A stretch of 6,535 bases of DNA from positions 1 to 6,535 of the forward strand of contig JAFXNX010000080.1 in assembly GCA_017529175.1 (NCBI GenBank). The letters run 5' to 3'. The position numbers and the translations under genes are program-made. Positions 1-4,961 of the stretch are shown piece after piece. Below the pieces are notes generated by a model. It was not told the DNA's origin. It made no database searches and saw only the letters and a list, made by a program, of their open reading frames with translations. How positions within the stretch are numbered: the first letter of the stretch is position 1; each line of letters starts with the position of its first letter. Source of the DNA: Clostridia bacterium (GTDB lineage Bacteria; Bacillota_A; Clostridia; Oscillospirales; CAG-272).

Positions 1-26
1 ACGGCGATAGAAAAAGCATAAAAATG

Positions 27-90
27 GAAAAATCCGCAGGATTTTCACCTAATTAATCATGAAAACTACGGATTTTTCGCGTTTTTAATC
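27..90. terminator. Hairpin terminator downstream of ribU, possibly bidirectional
   Basis: A long inverted repeat is seen directly. The outer arms GAAAAATCCG (27-36) and CGGATTTTTC (69-78) pair over 10 bases, and an inner pair TTTTCA (42-47) with TGAAAA (60-65) extends the stem after a small internal loop. On the minus strand the hairpin lies about 70 bases after the ribU stop and is followed by CATTTTTATGC, which fits an intrinsic terminator. On the plus strand it is followed by GCGTTTTTAATC, so it could also stop a rightward transcript from a gene to the left of the window. The stem is AT-rich, so strength is uncertain. No gene is seen in bases 1-147. Confidence 0.6.
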
Positions 91-147
91 TCTTATTTCG
101 TCGTGCTTTTTCGTTCTTCGCTTAATGCGACAGCCCCTTTTAAAATA

Positions 148-759
148 TCAGATATGCAATATTTTTGAAACTCTCTTGTATAATAGGAATGTAATGAGCG
201 AACACGCGACGCCCTTGAACAGATTGAACGGCGCGGTTATAAAGATTATCAGTTTCGAGAGACTGTCGACGCTCGAGTTCAGCCCTCTTCCCATATCGAC
301 GATTGTGTCGACGCTCATTTCAAACAGTTTCGCAAAGAACGGGATCAGAACGTAGTAGTTGAAAAGACACCCTCCGGCAGTCATGCAGACGACGCCGACG
401 CACATACCGATAAGCGCGCCTTTTATGTCCTTTCTCTTCTTATAAATGATCCCCGCGGGAACGCAAAGAAGTATCAGCATCAAAACGTCGGCGAGCTCGC
501 CGATATACGCGGTCTGCGTGCCTCCGAAAATGAGAAGCTTCAGCGCGTTTTTCAGAATACATATCGAGCCGCCCGCGACAGGTCCCAGAGCGAACGCGCC
601 GAGAAGGGCGAACACCGCGCTGAAGTCAAGTTTGTAGAACGAAGGCGCGAACCACAGCGGAAATTCGAGCTTTGATACGATCATCGCGATCGCCGAGAGC
701 ACCGCGATCTTCGCCAGATATTTGATCCTCTCGTTTCCTTTTGTTTCAGTTGTACTCAT
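148..759 (-). CDS. ribU: ECF transporter S component, riboflavin-specific (RibU)
   Basis: This 203-residue integral membrane protein is the substrate-binding S component of an energy-coupling-factor transporter. It works with a shared EcfT/EcfA1/EcfA2 module, not encoded here, to import riboflavin. Hydrophobic segments are seen at roughly residues 14-32, 46-66, 85-105, 114-138 and 168-194, in line with the usual six-helix fold once the short segment around 66-78 is counted. Family-type motifs are KLDFS (43-47), GPVAGG (59-64), the Lys-rich ILKNALKLL stretch (68-76), GELAD (87-91) and PFNLFKG (177-183). The ATG start at 759 is supported by a GGAGG site spaced 7 bases upstream. The FMN riboswitch in its leader makes riboflavin, rather than another vitamin, the likely substrate. 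Length is normal for the family. Expression should fall when FMN is plentiful. Confidence 0.9.
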   Translation of the reverse strand: MSTTETKGNERIKYLAKIAVLSAIAMIVSKLEFPLWFAPSFYKLDFSAVFALLGAFALGPVAGGSICILKNALKLLIFGGTQTAYIGELADVLMLILLCVPAGIIYKKRKDIKGALIGMCVGVVCMTAGGCLFNYYVLIPFFAKLFEMSVDTIVDMGRGLNSSVDSLSKLIIFITAPFNLFKGVACSLITFLLYKRVSKILHI

Positions 760-810
760 AACAAATCCTCCGAAAACCGGGCCTTACGGCTCATAATATT
801 CGCCTTGAGG

Positions 811-852
811 GACAAGAAATAAAGAACGCCTGACGGAATGATCCTTCAGGCG
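811..852 (-). terminator. Intrinsic terminator of the FMN riboswitch
   Basis: On the minus strand CGCCTGAAGGA pairs with TCCGTCAGGCG around a four-base loop (plus-strand 827-852), with one mismatch inside an 11-base stem. The stem is followed by TTCTTTATTTCTT, a U-rich tail. It sits between the riboswitch and the ribU start and is the expected off-state structure when FMN is bound. Confidence 0.85.
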
Positions 853-872
853 GCGTGACAGATATAAAATAT

Positions 873-995
873 ATCTTCTCTCATCCGGACTTTACCGTTG
901 GTATCGGAATCTCACCGATTCATGCGCCGTTCGACGTGTCGCCTGCGCTCGCGGACTATACCGCCAGTAGGGAAATCAACCCTGCCCTGAAGACT
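873..995 (-). ncRNA. FMN riboswitch (RFN element)
   Basis: The minus strand carries the conserved RFN landmarks in order: AGGGCAGGGT near the 5' end, GGCGGTATAGTCC, GCGCAGGCGA, GGTGAGATTCCGATACC, AACGGTAAAGTCCGGATGA, then GAGAAGAT. The closing helix P1 is formed by GTCTTC (989-994) and GAAGAT (873-878). This class binds flavin mononucleotide and in Bacillota usually acts by transcription attenuation. Its position directly upstream of ribU and ahead of a terminator fits control of riboflavin import. The identification rests on the conserved core sequence, which is close to the family consensus. Confidence 0.97.
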
Positions 996-1006
996 TTTCG
1001 TGAAGA

Positions 1007-1035
1007 AGTATAGCACCGTATGCGCGATTTGTCAA
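1007..1035 (-). promoter_or_regulatory. Sigma-A promoter of the ribU leader
   Basis: On the minus strand a perfect TTGACA -35 box (1030-1035) is followed after 17 bases by TATACT (1007-1012). Predicted transcription start is near base 1000, a few bases before the riboswitch P1 helix, which is where the leader RNA should begin. Confidence 0.9.
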
Positions 1036-1055
1036 GACGCCTTGCTACATTAATC

Positions 1056-1084
1056 TTGACTTTTTCAAAAATATACAATATACT
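1056..1084 (+). promoter_or_regulatory. Sigma-A promoter of the small membrane protein gene
   Basis: TTGACT (1056-1061), a 17-base spacer, then TATACT (1079-1084). Predicted start is near 1091, giving a short leader of about 34 bases before the GTG start at 1125. It is divergent from the ribU promoter; the two -35 boxes are 20 bases apart. Confidence 0.82.
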
Positions 1085-1124
1085 ACATTTATAAAGGTAA
1101 TTCTTTAAAGGAGCGTCGACGTTC

Positions 1125-1586
1125 GTGGACTATTTTTATACTTTCCTCATTTCTATGATACCGGTCGCAGAGCTTCGCGCTTCGATAATCTTCGGCGCGG
1201 CAAAAGGACTTGAGTGGTATTACGTCATACCTATAAGTATAATAGGAAACCTTCTTCCCGTCCCTTTCATTCTTCTCTTCATCCGTTATATTCTGTCATG
1301 GATGAAGGGTACGAAAAGACTGAAGGGCATCGCGCTTTGGCTTGAAGATAAAGCGAAAAAACACAGCAAGAGAGTTCTAAGATACACGTTTTTCGGTCTT
1401 GTGCTTTTCGTCGGCATACCGATACCCGGCACCGGCGCCTGGAGCGGAGCGCTCGTTGCAGCTCTGTTCGATCTTCGTATGAAGCGCGCGCTTCCCGCGA
1501 TCTTTCTCGGACTCCTTCTCGCATCCGCGATAATGGGAGCGGCGTCGTATGGCGCTGTCGGCTTTCTGTCATTTCTTACTGCGTAA
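1125..1586 (+). CDS. Small multidrug-export-type membrane protein (COG2426/PF06695 family)
   Basis: This 153-residue protein belongs to the family labelled putative small multi-drug export protein, whose true function is not established. Hydrophobic segments lie at about residues 2-23, 31-58, 85-115 and 122-150. Two family motifs are visible: PVAELRASIIFG (13-24), with a charged Glu-Leu-Arg inside a hydrophobic stretch, and GIPIPGTGAWSGAL (97-110) followed by VAALFDL. Between them is a basic, soluble loop (about 60-85). The pattern of two Gly/Pro-rich segments that may re-enter the membrane has been related to the DedA/VTT superfamily; that link is knowledge of the family, not shown here. A GTG start at 1125 is chosen because AAAGGAG (1107-1113) lies 11 bases upstream. 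It is transcribed alone from its own promoter. No convincing terminator was seen before the metK promoter. Confidence 0.85.
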   Translation: MDYFYTFLISMIPVAELRASIIFGAAKGLEWYYVIPISIIGNLLPVPFILLFIRYILSWMKGTKRLKGIALWLEDKAKKHSKRVLRYTFFGLVLFVGIPIPGTGAWSGALVAALFDLRMKRALPAIFLGLLLASAIMGAASYGAVGFLSFLTA

Positions 1587-1604
1587 AAATTCATAATTGA
1601 AGTA

Positions 1605-1633
1605 TTGACAATTCATCCTTTATAGAGTATGCT
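1605..1633 (+). promoter_or_regulatory. Sigma-A promoter of the SAM riboswitch-metK transcript
   Basis: Perfect TTGACA (1605-1610), a 17-base spacer, then TATGCT (1628-1633). Predicted start near 1640, about ten bases before the SAM riboswitch P1 helix begins. Confidence 0.87.
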
Positions 1634-1649
1634 ATTAGAACAATAGAAA

Positions 1650-1737
1650 ATTCTTATCAAGAGTGGCGGAGGGACTGGCCCCATGAAGCCCGGCAACCTA
1701 TCTTATGACAAGGTGCTAATTCCCGATAGATGAGAAT
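1650..1737 (+). ncRNA. SAM-I riboswitch (S-box leader)
   Basis: The S-box core is plain: TTATCAAGAGTGGCGGAGGG, then ACTGGCCCCATGAAGCCCGG, CAACC, and AAGGTGCTAATTCC. The closing helix P1 is ATTCTTATC (1650-1658) with GATGAGAAT (1729-1737), including one G-U pair. This RNA class binds S-adenosylmethionine and stabilises a downstream terminator. It sits directly ahead of metK, the SAM synthetase gene, forming a product-feedback loop. Confidence 0.97.
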
Positions 1738-1754
1738 CGCGTGATGAAATATGC

Positions 1755-1788
1755 GCTCTCAGACTGTCGCCTGAGAGCTTTTTATTTG
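1755..1788 (+). terminator. Intrinsic terminator of the SAM riboswitch
   Basis: GCTCTCAG (1755-1762) pairs perfectly with CTGAGAGC (1771-1778) around an eight-base loop, followed by TTTTTTATTT. It lies 17 bases after P1 and 33 bases before the metK start, so SAM binding should stop transcription before metK. Confidence 0.92.
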
Positions 1789-1820
1789 CCTTAAAGAAAA
1801 CTGCGAAAGGAAGTTAAAAT

Positions 1821-2996
1821 ATGAAAAAATACTTTACGTCCGAATCCGTAACGGAAGGACATCCCGATAAAATATGCGATCAGATATCCGACGCGGTACT
1901 TGACGCGATAATCGCCGAGGACCCGGAAGCAAGAGTCGCGTGCGAATGCAGTTGCACGACGGGACTCGTTATGGTAATGGGCGAGATCACGACGAAAGGT
2001 TACGTCGACATTCAGGGTATCGTCAGAAACACGGTACGCGAGATCGGTTACGACAGAGCGAAATACGGATTCGACTGCGACACCTGCGGTATCATCAACT
2101 CGATACACGAACAGTCGCGCGATATCGCGCTCGGAGTTGACGAGAGCGCGGAGTCCAAGGAAGGGCTCGAGCACGACTACAGCATCGGCGCGGGAGACCA
2201 GGGCATGATGTTCGGTTACGCCTGCAATGAGACGCCTGAGCTTATGCCGATGCCGATATCCATAGCGCACCGCCTCGCAAAACAACTCACAAAAGTAAGA
2301 AAAGAAGAGACTCTTCCCTACCTCAGACCGGACGGAAAAACACAGGTCACGGTCGAATACGACGGCGACCGCCCGGTGAGGATAGACACCATAGTCGTTT
2401 CCACTCAGCACAGCGAAGAGGTCGAGCTCGACAGAATAAGAACAGACGTTATAAGATACGTGATAAAGCCGGTCATCCCCGAGGATATGATCGACGACGC
2501 GACAAAGATATTCGTGAATCCCACGGGCCGTTTCGTCGTAGGAGGACCTCACGGCGACTCGGGACTGACGGGCAGAAAGATAATCGTCGACACGTACGGC
2601 GGATATTCGCGTCACGGCGGCGGCGCGTTCTCGGGAAAGGACCCGACGAAGGTCGACCGCAGCGGCGCATATATGGCGCGTTACCTTGCGAAAAACGTCG
2701 TCGCATCGGGACTTGCGGACAAATGTGAAATACAGATCGCATACGCGATAGGCGTCGCTCGCCCGGTATCGCTTCTCGTCGAGACGTTCGGTACGGCAAA
2801 GACGGACGAAAACGCTATCGCAGAAAAGCTGACGGAACTGGTAGACCTGCGTCCCGCGGCGATAATCGAACGCTTCGGGCTTCGCCGCCCCATTTACAAA
2901 CAGCTTGCGGCATACGGACATATGGGACGCGAGGACCTCAGCGTCGCATGGGAAAAGACCGACATCGTGCCGGAACTTTCAAATCTTTTGAAATAA
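1821..2996 (+). CDS. metK: S-adenosylmethionine synthetase
   Basis: This cytoplasmic enzyme joins methionine and ATP to make S-adenosylmethionine, releasing phosphate and pyrophosphate. The 391 residues match the usual family length (about 380-400), so the gene is complete. Hallmarks seen: [16 protein letters not shown] (6-21) with the catalytic His14 and the HPDK motif, signature 1 [12 protein letters not shown] (123-134), [20 protein letters not shown] (234-253), signature 2 GGGAFSGKD (266-274), then [11 protein letters not shown] (274-284). All expected active-site residues that can be judged are present. The ATG start follows AAAGGAAG (1806-1812) at normal spacing. The gene is governed by the SAM-I riboswitch and terminator in its leader, so high SAM should switch it off. 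It may be cotranscribed with the nucleoside hydrolase and sugar kinase downstream, 58 bases away. Confidence 0.98.
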   Translation: MKKYFTSESVTEGHPDKICDQISDAVLDAIIAEDPEARVACECSCTTGLVMVMGEITTKGYVDIQGIVRNTVREIGYDRAKYGFDCDTCGIINSIHEQSRDIALGVDESAESKEGLEHDYSIGAGDQGMMFGYACNETPELMPMPISIAHRLAKQLTKVRKEETLPYLRPDGKTQVTVEYDGDRPVRIDTIVVSTQHSEEVELDRIRTDVIRYVIKPVIPEDMIDDATKIFVNPTGRFVVGGPHGDSGLTGRKIIVDTYGGYSRHGGGAFSGKDPTKVDRSGAYMARYLAKNVVASGLADKCEIQIAYAIGVARPVSLLVETFGTAKTDENAIAEKLTELVDLRPAAIIERFGLRRPIYKQLAAYGHMGREDLSVAWEKTDIVPELSNLLK

Positions 2997-3004
2997 AATT
3001 TATT

Positions 3005-3036
3005 CGGCTGCGGCAGTCATTTCCGCAGCCGTTTGA
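3005..3036 (+). other. Strong GC hairpin between metK and the nucleoside hydrolase gene
   Basis: CGGCTGCGG (3005-3013) pairs perfectly with CCGCAGCCG (3023-3031) around a nine-base loop. The tail TTTGAATAA is a poor U-tract. It may be a weak terminator, a processing or 3'-end-protecting hairpin, or a partial attenuator allowing some readthrough into the next genes. The stem is clear; its role is inference. Confidence 0.55.
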
Positions 3037-3054
3037 ATAACGAAGGAGCAACAA

Positions 3055-3987
3055 ATGGACAGAGAACTGATACTTAAAAACCTTGAACGTCCGTGCAAAA
3101 AGATCGACGTGATACTCGACACCGACGCTTACAACGAGATAGACGACCAGTTTGCGATCTCGTATATGCTGACCTATCGCGACCGTCTCAATATTCTCGG
3201 GATAACGGCGGCGCCGTTTCTCAACGAAAAAGCGTCCTCGCCCGGAGACGGAATGGATAAGAGCTACGACGAGATACTGAAACTGCTCGATCTGGCGCGC
3301 GCCGAAGATCTTAAAGACAAAGTATACAAGGGTTCGCGCGAATATATCAAAAACGAGGTGACGCCCTACGTTTCTTCCGCGTCGCAGTTTATGGTCAAAG
3401 CCGCGTCGGAGCATACGGCAGAGGACCCGTTGTATATCGCGGCGATTGGCGCGATCACGAACGTCGCATCGGCGTTTATGACCGATCCGTCAATGGCAGA
3501 ACGCTGTGTCGTCGTCTGGCTCGGCGGAAACGAGATCGGTTATCCGAGAGAAGCGTCCGAGTTCAACATGGAGCAGGATATCATCGGCGCAAGGATCATT
3601 TTCTCGTCCGGTGTTCCGCTCGTACAGCTTCCCTGCATGGGAGTCGTCGATCACTTTGCAACGTCGCGCTGGGAGCTTGAGCATTTCCTCTCAGGACGCG
3701 GACCGCTTTGCGACTACCTCGCGTCTAACACAATTAAAGAAGCGGAAAGCTACGCCGCAGGCAAACCGTGGACGAGAGTAATATGGGACGTCACGGCGAT
3801 CGCGTGGCTCGTCGACCGTGACAAGAGATTCCTTCGCGATAAAATAATCCCGAGGTATACTCCGAATCACGATAAAAAATACGAAAACAGCGATGCGAAC
3901 CATCCGTTCGCATACGTCTATCAGGTCAATCGCGACGCGCTGTTTGAAGATCTGTTCGGGAGACTGACATCTTATGAAAATTTATAA
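3055..3987 (+). CDS. Nucleoside hydrolase, IUNH family, divergent subgroup
   Basis: This 310-residue cytoplasmic protein has the inosine-uridine-preferring nucleoside hydrolase fold, whose members split a nucleoside into free base and ribose using a bound calcium ion. Seen: an N-terminal metal-site motif DTDAYNEIDD (22-31), a variant of the family's usual DTDxGxDD; AIGAITNVA (130-138), matching the family's GPLTN region; WLGGN (155-159); and SEFNMEQD (168-175), matching the EFN region that contacts ribose. Near the C terminus, IWDVTAIA (243-250) aligns with the family's HDPLA-type motif, but Trp244 stands where the usual His is, while Asp245 is kept. Substrate is therefore uncertain. ATG 3055 follows AAGGAG (3043-3048). 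Its end overlaps the start of the sugar kinase by 14 bases, suggesting translational coupling in a ribose-salvage pair. Confidence 0.85.
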   Translation: MDRELILKNLERPCKKIDVILDTDAYNEIDDQFAISYMLTYRDRLNILGITAAPFLNEKASSPGDGMDKSYDEILKLLDLARAEDLKDKVYKGSREYIKNEVTPYVSSASQFMVKAASEHTAEDPLYIAAIGAITNVASAFMTDPSMAERCVVVWLGGNEIGYPREASEFNMEQDIIGARIIFSSGVPLVQLPCMGVVDHFATSRWELEHFLSGRGPLCDYLASNTIKEAESYAAGKPWTRVIWDVTAIAWLVDRDKRFLRDKIIPRYTPNHDKKYENSDANHPFAYVYQVNRDALFEDLFGRLTSYENL

Positions 3988-4846
3988 TCTCGGATCGCTC
4001 AACGTCGACTACGTTTATTCGGTCGACAGCTTCGTCACGGCGGGTGAGACTATCTCTTGCGCTGATATGAAGGTTTTTCCCGGCGGTAAAGGGCTCAATC
4101 AATCGGTCGCCGCCGCCCGCGCGGGAGGTGACGTCATCCACGGCGCACTGCTCGGCGACGGAGCGGATTTCCTTGCCGAACAGCTCGCCGCCTCCGGCGT
4201 CGACACGTCGAAAATACGGCGCGTCGCGGGAAGCCCCGGGCACGCGATAATCCAGGTCGACAAGTGCGGCGAAAACTGCATAATGATATACCCCGGCACG
4301 AACAGGATGCTTGACGATGCGTACGTTGAGGAATTCCTTTCAGGCGCGCGCGAGGGCGATATACTTCTTTTGCAGAACGAGACGAACTGTATCGCGGAAG
4401 CGATAGACGCCGCGAAGGAAAAAGGAATGAGAGTCGTGCTCAACCCCTCCCCGTTCAACGACGCGATAACGGCGCTCCCTCTCGACAAAGTGGATCTGTG
4501 GTTCTGCAACGAGATCGAAGGCGCGGCGCTGACGGGAGAGTCGGACGCCGGCGCGATATGCGGCGCGTTTCTTGAAAGATTCCCTGACGCGTCCCTCGTA
4601 CTGACGCTGGGCGAGGACGGAAGCGTATACTGCGATAAGAACGGAAAGACCGCGCAAGCCGCATATAAAGCGACGCCGATCGATACGACCGCGGCGGGAG
4701 ACACGTTTACCGGTTACTTCCTCGCGTCGATCTGCGACGGAAAGAGCGTTCGCGACGCGCTTGACACAGCGTCCCGCGCCTCCGCGATAACCGTCTCGCG
4801 TCCCGGCGCTTCAAGCTCTGTACCGTATATTGATGAACTATTATAA
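3974..4846 (+). CDS. rbsK: PfkB-family sugar kinase, probable ribokinase
   Basis: This 290-residue cytoplasmic kinase most likely phosphorylates ribose to ribose-5-phosphate with ATP. Ribokinase-type features in order: GSLNVDYV (7-14), GGKGLNQSVAAARAG (37-51, first PfkB signature with the Lys and Asn typical of ribokinases), LLQNETNCIAEAI (middle, like the LEIP-type segment), LNPSPF, FCNEIEGAALTGE (matching the PNE-x-E region), LVLTLGEDGS, and the second signature DTTAAGDTFTGY (237-248) with catalytic Asp243 and its anion hole. The end, AITVSRPGASSSVP, resembles the monovalent-cation and ATP-binding tail of ribokinase. Length is slightly below the usual 300-310, but no part is missing. ATG 3974 lies within the 3' end of the hydrolase gene, with GGGAG (3958-3962) 11 bases upstream. 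Other PfkB substrates (for example other pentoses or nucleosides) cannot be excluded. Confidence 0.85.
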   Translation: MKIYNLGSLNVDYVYSVDSFVTAGETISCADMKVFPGGKGLNQSVAAARAGGDVIHGALLGDGADFLAEQLAASGVDTSKIRRVAGSPGHAIIQVDKCGENCIMIYPGTNRMLDDAYVEEFLSGAREGDILLLQNETNCIAEAIDAAKEKGMRVVLNPSPFNDAITALPLDKVDLWFCNEIEGAALTGESDAGAICGAFLERFPDASLVLTLGEDGSVYCDKNGKTAQAAYKATPIDTTAAGDTFTGYFLASICDGKSVRDALDTASRASAITVSRPGASSSVPYIDELL

Positions 4847-4852
4847 AATTTC

Positions 4853-4890
4853 GAGAGCGGCAGATCAAATTTGCCGCTCTCAACTTTTTG
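4853..4890 (+). terminator. Intrinsic terminator after the sugar kinase gene
   Basis: GAGAGCGGCA (4853-4862) pairs perfectly with TGCCGCTCTC (4872-4881) around a nine-base loop and is followed by AACTTTTTG. It begins six bases after the kinase stop codon and separates this transcription unit from recD2. Confidence 0.9.
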
Positions 4891-4898
4891 AGGCGTTA

Positions 4899-4927
4899 TT
4901 GACACACGGCACAAGATATAATATAAT
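4899..4927 (+). promoter_or_regulatory. Consensus sigma-A promoter of recD2
   Basis: Perfect TTGACA (4899-4904), a 17-base spacer, and perfect TATAAT (4922-4927). A second TATAAT overlaps at 4917-4922 but is too close to the -35 box to pair with it well. Predicted start is near 4934, giving a leader of about 28 bases. The promoter begins eight bases after the preceding terminator. Confidence 0.92.
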
Positions 4928-4961
4928 TAGTTAGTAATTTATAGTTTACGGAGGAGACAAA

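Noticed and set aside
118..140. Short inverted repeat TCGC/GCGA and a GGGGCTGTCGCA sequence just after the ribU stop (minus strand)
   Set aside because: The stem is only four base pairs and no second half of the GGGGCTGTCGCA element is present, so neither a terminator nor a repeat can be supported.
125..355. A 76-codon plus-strand open frame at the left end
   Set aside because: It overlaps the 3' half of ribU antisense, lacks a ribosome binding site, and its translation shows no known domain.
1596..1646. Small inverted repeats AATTG/CAATT and CTATT/AATAG around the metK promoter
   Set aside because: Arms of five AT-rich bases occur by chance in such DNA; no operator or terminator can be claimed.
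1791..2921. A 376-codon open frame antisense to metK
   Set aside because: It lies fully opposite metK, whose product is recognised along its whole length. The antisense translation shows no recognisable domain and has Arg/Val/Tyr-rich low-quality composition typical of shadow frames in DNA of this codon bias.
2938..3414. A 158-codon minus-strand open frame spanning the metK end and the start of the hydrolase gene
   Set aside because: It reads through the intergenic hairpin and opposite two recognised genes, and its translation resembles no family.
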